DNA of 64,000 nucleotides from Litoribaculum gwangyangense (GCF_039543505.1 NZ_BAABJW010000004.1:434001-498000), one strand, 5' to 3'; positions 1 through 7,418 are shown, numbered from the stretch's first letter. Translations and numbers: made by a program. The notes: generated by a model not told the origin, from the sequence alone.

Positions 1-62
1 ACACAAGGATCATAGGTTACTGTTATATCAGCATTCCTAAAAATGTTGGGAATAGTTTCCAT
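1..62 (-). CDS. Partial CDS at left edge, possible 4Fe-4S mono-cluster protein
   Basis: An open frame on the minus strand begins with ATG at position 62 and runs off the left edge after 20 codons. The visible residues include the stretch NADITVTYDPC. This resembles the opening of small ferredoxin-like proteins with a divergent 4Fe-4S mono-cluster domain, where a phrase such as ITVxYDP precedes the first cysteine. Only the N-terminus is available, so the family is a guess. The 165 bases to its right hold no other gene and would contain its promoter. Confidence 0.35.
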   Translation of the reverse strand, partial: METIPNIFRNADITVTYDPC

Positions 63-227
63 AAACAGAAGATTATTTTGGGGTTCTTATTAAGTTACAA
101 TCAATAATCTAAATATTAAATCGATTAAATGTACAAAAATTACGATTAAAAGTAATATTTTTAATTGATTTTCGATGAAATGCAGATATTAAGTCCTGTT
201 TTGAAGTATAAATGTACCTATTGAAAA

Positions 228-1127
228 TTATTCTAAATCAAAGCTTATGGGTAATGAAAATTTAAAATCTTGAAATTCCCCATCTTTTTTTCCAGGTTTC
301 CATGCCTTTAAATTATTAAAGATTCTCAAAGCTTCTTTTGATAATTCTTCATGAGGGGATCTCAAAATCCTCACATCATCAACGTCACCGTTTTTTTTGA
401 CTGTAAATGATATGTATACTTTTCCTTCAATTCCCATACTGATCATATTTCTAGGATATTTCAAATTTATGGATAAAAATCTTGAGATTTCAGAGTAACC
501 GCCTTCATATTCCGGATTAATAATGTAGTTTACATACTCAATTTCATTGCCTTCTTCATTATAAAAATGTCCAGATATTAACTCGCCTTCATCATAAACA
601 TCATACCTTTTCAAGGTTCCATTTTCAAAATAAGTCTTTAAATCACCATGTAAATTACCATCTTTATAATTTTCGTCAAATTGTAATTGTCCATTTTCAA
701 AAAAAGTTTTGCTAGAACCATTTAACTTATTATCATAATAATTAAAAATACTTCTTGTTTTACCGCTATTATAATATGTTTTTCCTATACTGTCGAGTTT
801 GTTGAGCTTGTAGTGGTATACATATTTAATATTTCCATCATCAAAATAGCCTCTATTGAAACCGTTTTTTGTGAAAAATTTATGGCTAGATTGTATACTT
901 TTAATGTTTATGTATTCTGTTTCGCTAATTAAATGATGTTCTATTGAATATAATTTTACAATCCCACAGCCACTTATACTATCCTTATAGGCATGAATTT
1001 CATATTTAACAGCATCAATTTTATCAACCAGTTTATTACTATCAGATAAATATAGCGTATCAATTTTTTGTTGTGAAAATATACTTATAGAATTAAAAAT
1101 GAAAATTAGGTAAATCAAGTATTTCAT
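228..1127 (-). CDS. Secreted MORN-repeat protein with TonB C-terminal domain
   Basis: The 299-residue protein starts with a signal peptide (about residues 1-19, ending FSQQ). Residues of roughly 85-200 contain repeated YwqK/MORN-like units of the form F.NG.....Y..G.L.G. The last 85 residues form a TonB C-terminal-like domain, with the pattern YP, then GIEGKVYISFTVKKNGDV, then AW.PG. Unlike true TonB there is no proline-rich spanner; only the signal segment is hydrophobic, so a periplasmic or envelope location is inferred. Proteins of this layout are common in Flavobacteriia and their role is not established. It begins 10 bases after prfC ends on the same strand, so the two are probably co-transcribed. 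Confidence 0.8.
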   Translation of the reverse strand: MKYLIYLIFIFNSISIFSQQKIDTLYLSDSNKLVDKIDAVKYEIHAYKDSISGCGIVKLYSIEHHLISETEYINIKSIQSSHKFFTKNGFNRGYFDDGNIKYVYHYKLNKLDSIGKTYYNSGKTRSIFNYYDNKLNGSSKTFFENGQLQFDENYKDGNLHGDLKTYFENGTLKRYDVYDEGELISGHFYNEEGNEIEYVNYIINPEYEGGYSEISRFLSINLKYPRNMISMGIEGKVYISFTVKKNGDVDDVRILRSPHEELSKEALRIFNNLKAWKPGKKDGEFQDFKFSLPISFDLE

Positions 1128-1137
1128 AATAATACTT

Positions 1138-2724
1138 TTAAAATTCAGAAGTAAAATGTAGTTTGATATTTGGATATTTTTGCTGGGTCATTTGTAATGA
1201 AAATGGTGAATCGGCTAAAAATACTAATTGGTTTTGTTTGTCTTTAGCTAAAAATCGTTGCTTTACTCTAACAAATTCTTTGTATTCTTCAGTTTTTGAA
1301 TTCTTAGGATCTATCCAACAAGCTTTATAAACATTAAGATTTTCATAAGTACATTTGGCACCATACTCATGCTCTAATCTATACTGAATAACTTCATATT
1401 GTAAAGCACCTACAGTTCCTATTACTTTTCTACCATTAAGTTCTAAAGTGAATAATTGCGCAACACCTTCATCCATTAATTGGTCTATTCCTTTAAAAAG
1501 TTGTTTGGATTTTAATGGGTCTGCATTATTAATATATCTAAAATGCTCTGGTGAAAAGCTGGGGATACCTTTGTAGTTTATATTTTCGCCTTCACTCAGA
1601 GTGTCACCAATTTTAAAATTTCCAGTATCATGTAAACCAACAATATCTCCGGGATAAGATATATCTACAATTTCTTTTTTCTCTGCAAAAAAGGCATTGG
1701 GGCTCGAAAACTTCATCTTTTTGTTATGCCTTACATGAAGATAAGCTTTATTTCTTTCAAATTTTCCTGAAACAATTTTTACAAATGCCAAACGGTCTCT
1801 ATGATTGGGGTCCATATTGGCATGAATTTTAAAAACAAAACCTGTGAATTTATCTTCCTTTGGTTCAACCAACCGTTCTTCGCTTTGTTTCGGTCTTGGT
1901 TTAGGGGCAATTTCTACAAAACAATCCAATAATTCGCGAACTCCAAAATTATTTAAAGCCGAACCAAAAAATACAGGTTGTAATTTTCCATTTAGGTAAT
2001 CTTCCTTATCAAATACGGGGTAAATACCTTCAACAAGTTCTATTTCCTCCCTTAAAGTGTTAGCTGCTTTTTCTCCTACAAGTTTATCCAATTCTGAAGA
2101 GTCCAAATCGGAAATTTCAATAGTTTCCTCAATATCCTTTCTACTATCACCACTAAACAAATTGATGTTTTTCTCCCAAATGTTATAAATACCTTTGAAT
2201 TCGTAGCCCATCCCAATTGGAAAACTTAGAGGTACCACTGTTAATCCTAATTTTTGTTCAATTTCATCCAATAAATCAAATGCATCTTTTCCTTCTCTAT
2301 CCATTTTATTAACGAAAACGATCATGGGTATGTTCCGCATTCTACAAACTTCAACCAACTTTTCAGTTTGTTCCTCAACACCTTTGGCAACATCTATAAC
2401 GACAATCACACTATCAACAGCCGTTAAAGTTCTAAAGGTGTCTTCAGCAAAATCTTTGTGTCCAGGAGTATCAAGAATATTGATTTTTATACCATTATAT
2501 TCAAACGCCAAAACTGAAGTTGCTACCGATATACCACGTTGGCGTTCAATTTCCATAAAATCACTGGTTGCTCCTTTTTTTATTTTATTGCTTTTAACGG
2601 CTCCAGCTTCTTGAATAGCGCCACCGAAAAGCAATAATTTTTCTGTTAAAGTAGTTTTACCAGCATCGGGATGGGAAATAATACCAAAAGTTCTTCTACG
2701 TTGTATTTCTTTTAAAAAGCTCAT
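1138..2724 (-). CDS. prfC: Peptide chain release factor 3
   Basis: This GTPase of the translation-factor superfamily recycles release factors RF1 and RF2 from the ribosome after termination. The 528 residues match the usual length of RF3 (about 529). The G1 loop HPDAGKTT is at residues 18-25, the G3 motif DTPGH at 85-89 and the G4 motif NKMD at 139-142. Domains II and III follow. The ATG at 2724 gives the expected N-terminus MSFLKEIQRRRTFGIISHPD. A promoter-like TATCTTTG lies just upstream on the minus strand. The gene is divergent from idi and is followed by the TonB-C/MORN gene. Confidence 0.97.
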   Translation of the reverse strand: MSFLKEIQRRRTFGIISHPDAGKTTLTEKLLLFGGAIQEAGAVKSNKIKKGATSDFMEIERQRGISVATSVLAFEYNGIKINILDTPGHKDFAEDTFRTLTAVDSVIVVIDVAKGVEEQTEKLVEVCRMRNIPMIVFVNKMDREGKDAFDLLDEIEQKLGLTVVPLSFPIGMGYEFKGIYNIWEKNINLFSGDSRKDIEETIEISDLDSSELDKLVGEKAANTLREEIELVEGIYPVFDKEDYLNGKLQPVFFGSALNNFGVRELLDCFVEIAPKPRPKQSEERLVEPKEDKFTGFVFKIHANMDPNHRDRLAFVKIVSGKFERNKAYLHVRHNKKMKFSSPNAFFAEKKEIVDISYPGDIVGLHDTGNFKIGDTLSEGENINYKGIPSFSPEHFRYINNADPLKSKQLFKGIDQLMDEGVAQLFTLELNGRKVIGTVGALQYEVIQYRLEHEYGAKCTYENLNVYKACWIDPKNSKTEEYKEFVRVKQRFLAKDKQNQLVFLADSPFSLQMTQQKYPNIKLHFTSEF

Positions 2725-2746
2725 AAATATTTATGCAAATGGGTTG

Positions 2747-2754
2747 CAAAGATA
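2747..2754 (-). promoter_or_regulatory. Putative -7 box of prfC (TATCTTTG)
   Basis: Read on the minus strand this is TATCTTTG, an exact match to the Bacteroidota -7 consensus TAnnTTTG, about 23 bases before the prfC start codon. No TTG is found at the ideal -33 spacing, so the call rests on one element and on position. Confidence 0.4.
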
Positions 2755-2852
2755 ATATTTATAACATCAATAGGAATATAAGTTTATTGCACTTTTTAAA
2801 TTTATAGATAGAATTATGCATTTTAAAAATTTACTTGGTATTTTTGTTGTCT

Positions 2853-3377
2853 ATGAAAGAAGAAAAAGTAATCCTTGTTAATGAAAAGGATGAGCAAATT
2901 GGGCTTATGCCTAAATTAGAAGCTCACAAAAAAGCATTGTTGCATAGGGCATTTTCAGTTTTTATTTTTAATGATAATAATGAATTGATGCTTCAGCAAC
3001 GTGCCTTGAATAAATACCATTCTCCTGGCTTGTGGACCAACACTTGTTGCAGTCATCAAAGAGAAGGAGAGACTAATATTGAAGCAGGTAAGCGACGTTT
3101 GATGGAAGAAATGGGCTTTGTTGTAGATTTAAAGGAATCTATTTCCTTTATTTACAAAGCACCTTTTGATAATGGATTAACCGAGCATGAATTTGACCAT
3201 GTACTTTTAGGACAATATAATGATAGGCCTATCATTAATCCAGAAGAAGTTGCCAGCTGGAAATGGATGCCACTAGAGGAGGTTAAAGTTGACATATCAC
3301 TACATCCTGAATTGTACACCGAGTGGTTTAAAGTTATTTTTGATAAATTCTACGAACATATAAACATAAAATCATGA
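2853..3377 (+). CDS. idi: Isopentenyl-diphosphate delta-isomerase, type 1
   Basis: This enzyme interconverts isopentenyl and dimethylallyl diphosphate in isoprenoid synthesis. The 174-residue Nudix-fold protein carries the type 1 signature TNTCCSHQREGE with the catalytic cysteine, the Nudix-like GKRRLMEEMGF, and EHEFDH with the acidic active-site residue. The start was set at the ATG at 2853; the frame stays open to a TTG at 2835, but the six extra residues are not family-like. TATTTTTG at 2838-2845 matches the -7 consensus and would place the transcript start within a few bases of this ATG. The stop codon overlaps the queD start (ATGA). Confidence 0.95.
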   Translation: MKEEKVILVNEKDEQIGLMPKLEAHKKALLHRAFSVFIFNDNNELMLQQRALNKYHSPGLWTNTCCSHQREGETNIEAGKRRLMEEMGFVVDLKESISFIYKAPFDNGLTEHEFDHVLLGQYNDRPIINPEEVASWKWMPLEEVKVDISLHPELYTEWFKVIFDKFYEHINIKS

Positions 3378-3784
3378 AAGTAACAGTTAGTAGAAAAGCT
3401 CATTTTAATGCGGCTCACAGGTTATACAGAAAGGATTGGAGTTTTGAGAAGAATGATGAAATCTTTGGAAAATGTAATAATCCAAATTTTCATGGGCACA
3501 ATTATGAACTGATTGTAAGTGTTACTGGCGATATTGATAAAGAAACAGGATATGTGATTGATATGAAGGTATTGAAAGATATCATCAAGGAAGAAGTTGA
3601 AGACGCTTTTGATCATAAAAATTTAAATCTTGAAGTCCCAGAGTTTAGAGATTTAAACCCAACTGCAGAAAATATTGCAGTAGTTATTTATAATAAAATG
3701 AAGCCTAAACTAAATGTAAATTTAGATTTAGAGATAACACTCTATGAAACGCCTCGTAACTTTGTTACCTATTCAGGAAAGTAA
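3374..3784 (+). CDS. queD: 6-carboxytetrahydropterin synthase (QueD/PTPS family)
   Basis: The 136-residue protein belongs to the 6-pyruvoyl-tetrahydropterin synthase fold. QueD makes 6-carboxy-tetrahydropterin from dihydroneopterin triphosphate, the first committed step to queuosine and other 7-deazaguanines. Zinc ligands are visible in FNAAHRL and in NFHGHNY. The catalytic cysteine is in FGKCNNPNFHG, and the DHKNLN and PTAEN motifs follow. Its ATG overlaps the idi stop by four bases, so the two are translationally coupled although the pathways are unrelated. Other queuosine genes are not in the window. A folate- or biopterin-related role cannot be fully excluded from sequence alone. Confidence 0.9.
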   Translation: MKVTVSRKAHFNAAHRLYRKDWSFEKNDEIFGKCNNPNFHGHNYELIVSVTGDIDKETGYVIDMKVLKDIIKEEVEDAFDHKNLNLEVPEFRDLNPTAENIAVVIYNKMKPKLNVNLDLEITLYETPRNFVTYSGK

Positions 3785-3815
3785 AAATAATTCTAGTTCC
3801 GTTTAATTAAAAAAA

Positions 3816-3858
3816 GGTAAAATTAAGTAGCTATGTCAAGTTTATGCTTAATTTTACC
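3816..3858. repeat. 12-bp inverted repeat downstream of queD
   Basis: GGTAAAATTAAG (3816-3827) and its exact complement CTTAATTTTACC (3847-3858) are separated by 19 bases. An A-run precedes the left arm, so on the minus strand the hairpin is followed by a T-run. On the plus strand no T-run follows. It could be a leftward terminator or a structured leader for the gene at 3879. Confidence 0.55.
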
Positions 3859-3878
3859 ACGAAATAAATATTGAAATT

Positions 3879-4148
3879 ATGGCAAATGTTAGAAATCTAA
3901 AAAAAGATATTAATTACGTTTTAGGAGATATTATAGAAGCAGTTTATGTTTGGGAATATTCAAACACAGACAAAGACACGAAAAAAAGCGAGGCAATTAT
4001 TGATGAAGCAATTGAAACTTTTGATGAATTAATAGCTAAGATAAACGCTAAAAACATTGAAAACCCAAAAGCACATTTCAAAGCTATTAATAATGAGCTT
4101 GAAACGAAGGGAAAAGCTTTAATTGATAAGATTAATAAATTGGGATAA
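3879..4148 (+). CDS. Small helical protein of unknown function
   Basis: The product is an 89-residue, charged protein without a signal peptide or membrane segment. It looks entirely alpha-helical, with Lys/Glu/Asp-rich segments and regularly spaced hydrophobic residues, and ends LIDKINKLG. I do not recognise a named family. Codon use is like the neighbours and the start has no competing in-frame ATG. It lies between the queD hairpin and tRNA-Thr and may have its own transcript. Confidence 0.75.
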   Translation: MANVRNLKKDINYVLGDIIEAVYVWEYSNTDKDTKKSEAIIDEAIETFDELIAKINAKNIENPKAHFKAINNELETKGKALIDKINKLG

Positions 4149-4164
4149 AATTTTAACGGACTGC

Positions 4165-4194
4165 TTGCAAATAAATTTTTTGCGATTATATTTG
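4165..4194 (+). promoter_or_regulatory. Promoter of tRNA-Thr (TTG-N19-TATATTTG)
   Basis: TTG at 4165-4167 and TATATTTG at 4187-4194 are separated by exactly 19 bases, a textbook primary-sigma promoter of Bacteroidota. The expected start near 4200 is a few bases before the mature tRNA at 4208. Confidence 0.85.
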
Positions 4195-4207
4195 CATCCG
4201 TTATTTC

Positions 4208-4281
4208 GCCGATGTAGCTCAGCTGGCTAGAGCAGCTGATTTGTAATCAGCAGGTCGTGGGTTCGAGTCCCTCCATCGGCT
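4208..4281 (+). tRNA. tRNA-Thr (anticodon TGT)
   Basis: A 74-base cloverleaf is present. The acceptor stem GCCGATG pairs with CATCGGC (4274-4280) and T is the discriminator base. The anticodon stem GCTGA/TCAGC encloses the loop TTTGTAA, giving anticodon TGT at 4242-4244, which reads ACA codons. The T loop GTTCGAGTC is typical. The 3' CCA is not encoded, so it must be added by the cca enzyme, whose gene is partly present at the right edge of the window. Confidence 0.97.
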
Positions 4282-4284
4282 CTA

Positions 4285-4320
4285 AATAAAAAGACCTTCC
4301 ATATGGAAGGTCTTTTTATT
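4285..4320. terminator. Bidirectional terminator between tRNA-Thr and the DUF4369 gene
   Basis: A perfect palindrome with arms AATAAAAAGACCTTCC and GGAAGGTCTTTTTATT and an ATAT centre starts 3 bases after the tRNA. T-runs follow on both strands, so it can end the tRNA transcript and the convergent lipoprotein gene. Confidence 0.9.
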
Positions 4321-4337
4321 ATACAGGCACGAAAGAA

Positions 4338-5033
4338 CTATTCGTTTTCTTTTATATTTTTGATAAATTTCTCTAATTCCTTACCATATTTAGAATTTTT
4401 GACCTGCGGTGTTAATGAATTATTTATGGTATCCAGATACTTTACTTGGGCGTTATATATTTCAGAAAGTGCTAAATATGGCGCTACTTCGCTATCTTTA
4501 TGATTCAATGCAAAGTTTACAGTGTATAAATATTTTTTTTTCAAACTATTATTGGCCTCTTTTAAAAGCATATTGAGTTTGGCTGTATCACCACGTTTTT
4601 GAGCTTCAAATTGTTCTTTTATCAATTCTAAATCTCTATTATTCATTTTAGAAATCATTGATTGATATTCTTCTAAAATTTCCTGCTGTTTCGAACCCTT
4701 TATTTTAGCATCAAAAACAAAATTTTTAAGTGTTGTGTTAATTTCTATAACACCTTTATCCGCGAAGAATTTAATTCTGTCTTTTTCAGTACTTTTTTTG
4801 TCTAAATCTAAAAAGAATATTTCCGGCGATTCTAAATCACTTGATAGTTCAAAACTGGAGTTTCCATTAATAACTAATGAATCTACCGTTATAAGTATAG
4901 TATCATGAGCTTTTTTTAGGTAAACAGTGCCCTTTTTTAATCCTTCTATATTAGCTTTTACAATTAAATCTTTCTTTTTTTTTCCACAGGCTACAATGAA
5001 AAGAGCAACAAATATTAAAGATAATTTCTTCAT
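4338..5033 (-). CDS. DUF4369 domain lipoprotein
   Basis: The 231-residue protein has a lipoprotein signal peptide (residues 1-16, FIVAC lipobox with the cysteine at 16). The N-terminal half resembles the DUF4369 domain that precedes thioredoxin-like domains in many Bacteroidota proteins: VKANIEGLKKGTVYLKK, then SFELSSDLESPEIFFLDLD. The remainder is a charged helical stretch with no CXXC, so the thioredoxin domain usual for larger family members is absent. The complete frame and natural end suggest a short family variant and not a truncation. It is convergent with tRNA-Thr. Confidence 0.8.
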   Translation of the reverse strand: MKKLSLIFVALFIVACGKKKKDLIVKANIEGLKKGTVYLKKAHDTILITVDSLVINGNSSFELSSDLESPEIFFLDLDKKSTEKDRIKFFADKGVIEINTTLKNFVFDAKIKGSKQQEILEEYQSMISKMNNRDLELIKEQFEAQKRGDTAKLNMLLKEANNSLKKKYLYTVNFALNHKDSEVAPYLALSEIYNAQVKYLDTINNSLTPQVKNSKYGKELEKFIKNIKENE

Positions 5034-5154
5034 GAATCAAATATTTTTAGATGGGCAAATATCTTATAATTAAATTTTATATACTAATTAGAAAATCATA
5101 TTTATTTATCTAATATTTGTTAAATATATCCCAAAATATTTTTTCAGTTTCAGT

Positions 5155-5171
5155 TTGGCATGCCTATTGAT
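5155..5171 (+). promoter_or_regulatory. Sigma-54-like promoter site
   Basis: The sequence TTGGCATGCCTATTGAT places GG (5157-5158) ten bases before GA (5169-5170), matching the -24/-12 layout of sigma-54 promoters except for GA in place of GC. It lies about 12 bases before a stem-loop that is followed by a terminator. Confidence 0.3.
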
Positions 5172-5180
5172 TTAAAAGTT

Positions 5181-5293
5181 GTAGTTACATTCACTAATAA
5201 AGTTTATTGAGTGGTTACTTTAAACTTAAGATTGTAATTCATATTTTTGGTTAGTTAGTTAGTAAAAAAGCACCTTTTATGAGGTGCTTTTTT
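5181..5293 (+). ncRNA. Candidate small RNA
   Basis: A transcript from the sigma-54-like site would begin near 5181. It would form a stem from CACTAATAA and TTATTGAGTG (one bulged G) and end at the A/T-flanked terminator at 5264-5293, giving about 113 nucleotides. No open frame is present. The evidence is structural only and the family is unknown. Confidence 0.3.
5264..5293. terminator. Rho-independent terminator
   Basis: Arms AAAAAAGCACCT (5264-5275) and AGGTGCTTTTTT (5282-5293) enclose a six-base loop, and a T-run follows. It has no protein gene directly upstream on either strand, which is why a small RNA is proposed. Confidence 0.8.
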
Positions 5294-5562
5294 TATTTAC
5301 AGTACAATTTTTTACATAACCATTAGTCCTAAATATATGTATTTTGTCGATTATTTACAGTTAATCGATAGTAAATGTTAAAATAAAGTGTATTTCATCG
5401 ATTTAATATGTATTTAATCGTTTAATAATATTTATTAATTATATATTTGGTGTGTACTAAATAACATACTTTTTAGTTCAATGGATTAATTAATTAATAT
5501 TTGCATTATGTGTTGATATGGAGACCCCAAATCTAATAACATAATATAAAAAGCAAATTGAG

Positions 5563-5594
5563 AAAAAACCGAGTTTGAGGGAACTCGGTTTTTT
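5563..5594. terminator. Bidirectional terminator at the end of the AlkB-type gene
   Basis: Arms AAAAAACCGAGTT and AACTCGGTTTTTT enclose a six-base loop. The right arm touches the stop codon of the minus-strand gene at 5594-5596. The hairpin has T-runs on both strands. Confidence 0.85.
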
Positions 5595-6187
5595 TATGGA
5601 ATGATCCGAAAAGTTAAATTAATTCGTTTTCCTATATCCTTTTTCGTTTTTGGTATTTGATGTAACCAGTTTTTTTGGGTTCCTTCTTTCATTACTAATA
5701 AACTGCCATGTTGAAGAGTCAATTTCGCTTTTTGGGTTTTATCAAATCTGTGTTTAAAATGGAATACACGTGCTTCACCAAAAGAAACAGAGGCGATAAT
5801 AGGGTTTTCGCCTAGTTCCTTTTCATCATCGGCGTGCCAACCATTGCTGTCTTTTCCATCTCTATACAAGTTAGCCAAACAGCTGGTAAAATTAATTTTC
5901 GTTTCTTTTTCAATACGTTTCTTTATTTTGAGTAAATCACCTTCAAATGGGTGTGGAATCATTTCAATGTTGCTGTATTTGTAAGTGTTTTTGTTTTCTG
6001 CATAAAAAGCTGTTAAACGAGGTTGTAAATGGGTTTTGCCAAAAACGGTTATAGTATCTTGTTTCCAATTAATAGCGTTCAATAAATTTTTGAAATAATT
6101 ATCTGCATCATTTTTGTTGAAGAAATTAGGATAATAGATAACCTCGGCATCTTTCATTTCTAAATTTATAGCACTTCCAAAGAGCAT
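5594..6187 (-). CDS. alkB: AlkB-type 2-oxoglutarate/Fe(II) dioxygenase
   Basis: The 197-residue protein fits the AlkB family, which repairs N-alkylated bases in DNA or RNA by oxidative demethylation in the cytoplasm. The iron-binding HxD motif is in GWHADDEKELG. The distal histidine is in WLHQIPK, and the 2-oxoglutarate-binding and substrate-arginine motif RINLTFR (the RxNxTxR signature) is near the C-terminus. Size and motif spacing match the bacterial enzymes of about 200-216 residues. It is not fused to Ada and no adaptive-response gene is adjacent. It is divergent from the dipeptidase gene with only 29 bases between the start codons, so their promoters must overlap. Confidence 0.88.
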   Translation of the reverse strand: MLFGSAINLEMKDAEVIYYPNFFNKNDADNYFKNLLNAINWKQDTITVFGKTHLQPRLTAFYAENKNTYKYSNIEMIPHPFEGDLLKIKKRIEKETKINFTSCLANLYRDGKDSNGWHADDEKELGENPIIASVSFGEARVFHFKHRFDKTQKAKLTLQHGSLLVMKEGTQKNWLHQIPKTKKDIGKRINLTFRIIP

Positions 6188-6216
6188 ATTCTTTTATTTT
6201 CTAAATTAGCATAAAT

Positions 6217-6891
6217 ATGACAATTAATAAATACATAATTATAGTTTTATTGAGTCTAAGCTCCATGAATGCTTTTTCACAATTGGCTGATGGATTTGTT
6301 TATGTGAAAGATGTTATTCCTGATTTGGATGTGGAATTACGATATTTTACACCCAATAATTTTGTTGGAAAACCTATTGAAGGCTACCAATCCAACAAAC
6401 TTATTTTAACCAAACAAACCGCAGAAGCTTTAAAATTGGTTCATGAAGCTTTACAGGATCAGAATTTATGTTTAAAGGTTTATGATGGTTACAGGCCACA
6501 ACAGGCGGTTAATCATTTTGTTATATGGGCAAAGAAACTTAACGATACCGTGAACAAACACCTATTTTACCCCTATACAAAAAAAAGGCATTTGTTTAAG
6601 GAAGGCTATATAGCTTCAAAATCAGGTCATAGTCGTGGGAGTACTGTAGACTTAACCATTATAGATGGAAATACGGGAGAACCTATTGATATGGGAAGTC
6701 CTTATGATTTTTTTGGTAAAGAATCTTGGGTGGCGTTTGAAAAAATAACCGAAAAGCAAAAAGCCAACAGACAACTTCTACAAAACGTTATGACTAAATT
6801 TGGGTTTAGAAACTATCCTAAAGAATGGTGGCATTTTACTTTACGAGGAGAGCCATTTCCGAATACCTATTTTGATTTTCCTGTAAAATAA
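6217..6891 (+). CDS. D-alanyl-D-alanine dipeptidase (VanX/DdpX-like, peptidase M15)
   Basis: The 224-residue protein has a signal peptide (residues 1-21, ending NAFSQ), so it acts in the periplasm. The zinc motif SGHSRGSTVD supplies His and Asp ligands and EWWHFTL supplies the catalytic Glu and third His, as in M15D dipeptidases. These enzymes cleave D-Ala-D-Ala. Because no vanH, vanA or vanS-like gene is near, cell-wall turnover is more likely than vancomycin resistance. A hairpin follows directly after the stop codon. Confidence 0.88.
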   Translation: MTINKYIIIVLLSLSSMNAFSQLADGFVYVKDVIPDLDVELRYFTPNNFVGKPIEGYQSNKLILTKQTAEALKLVHEALQDQNLCLKVYDGYRPQQAVNHFVIWAKKLNDTVNKHLFYPYTKKRHLFKEGYIASKSGHSRGSTVDLTIIDGNTGEPIDMGSPYDFFGKESWVAFEKITEKQKANRQLLQNVMTKFGFRNYPKEWWHFTLRGEPFPNTYFDFPVK

Positions 6892-6925
6892 AAACTGCCT
6901 CCCTTAAGAAAGCAGTTTTCAATTT
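6891..6925 (+). terminator. Terminator after the VanX-like gene
   Basis: AAAACTGC (6891-6898) pairs with GCAGTTTT (6912-6919), and a T-rich stretch follows. The loop of 13 bases makes it weaker than the other terminators here. Confidence 0.55.
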
Positions 6926-6946
6926 TGATTGATGAATGGTTTGATA

Positions 6947-7288
6947 TTATTCTTGGTCTAATTTTTTTGTCATATGAAAGCCAATAAATAAAGCAGCACC
7001 AGCCATAAAGAAAATAACCGAAGGATAAATAGCATCCTCATCTAAAGTAGTGTATTGGCTTAAAAGCATGGCGATGAAAACACCAACACCAATACCCATT
7101 AACAATAAAGCTAAATTTAAAATAAGTACTTTCCAAATGGGCGCTGTATGACTTTTACCTCGCATGAAAATACTGGCGTCTGCACCTTTTTCTATAAGTG
7201 CTAAACGTTCTTTGTTTCTCGTGGATAAATAAAGATAAACCATTCCGAAAATGGCTGCAAAAAGACTAATGGGTATTAACATTTCCAT
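6947..7288 (-). CDS. DUF6249 membrane protein
   Basis: The 113-residue protein has about three membrane segments: residues 3-21, 51-74 and 87-105. The stretch after the first helix, RNKERLALIEKGADASIF, is characteristic of small flavobacterial membrane proteins named DUF6249, whose function is unknown. It is transcribed away from an ECF sigma factor. Its upstream region carries an ECF-type promoter, GTAAC then 17 bases then CGTC, identical in spacing to the one in front of the sigma gene. It is therefore a likely target of that sigma factor. Confidence 0.8.
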   Translation of the reverse strand: MEMLIPISLFAAIFGMVYLYLSTRNKERLALIEKGADASIFMRGKSHTAPIWKVLILNLALLLMGIGVGVFIAMLLSQYTTLDEDAIYPSVIFFMAGAALFIGFHMTKKLDQE

Positions 7289-7333
7289 AATTGTAGTTTT
7301 TAATTGATTAATTTTAATGTGTTCATAGCTTAT

Positions 7334-7359
7334 GACGATATGTTTTTCATTTAGGTTAC
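7334..7359 (-). promoter_or_regulatory. ECF-type promoter of the DUF6249 gene
   Basis: On the minus strand GTAAC (7359-7355) is followed after 17 bases by CGTC (7337-7334). The wider -35 core TGTAACCT is identical to that of the divergent promoter at 7393-7418. The expected start is about 38 bases before the DUF6249 ATG. Confidence 0.6.
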
Positions 7360-7392
7360 ACTTTTATTAAAAAAAGTTTTTTCTATTATGAT

Positions 7393-7418
7393 GTAACCTT
7401 TTTTTATAAATAGTCGTC
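7393..7418 (+). promoter_or_regulatory. ECF-type promoter of the sigma-factor operon
   Basis: GTAAC (7393-7397) is followed after 17 bases by CGTC (7415-7418), a layout typical of ECF sigma promoters, which are often autoregulated. The start would be near 7425, leaving a leader of only a few bases before the ATG at 7429. Confidence 0.6.

Larger units (their letters stand above)
5034..5593. other. 560-base gene-free stretch with two terminator hairpins
   Basis: No protein-coding frame of credible length is visible between the DUF4369 gene and the AlkB-type gene. The stretch is very AT-rich. It holds a sigma-54-like site at 5155-5171, a stem at about 5192-5213, a strong terminator at 5264-5293, a TATATTTG box at 5442-5449, and a second terminator at 5563-5594. 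These could bound one or two small RNAs; the second hairpin also suits the end of the convergent AlkB-type gene. Confidence 0.6.

Noticed and set aside
6217..6891. Vancomycin-resistance gene vanX
   Set aside because: It has a signal peptide and lacks vanH, vanA and regulatory neighbours; cell-wall D-Ala-D-Ala turnover is more likely.
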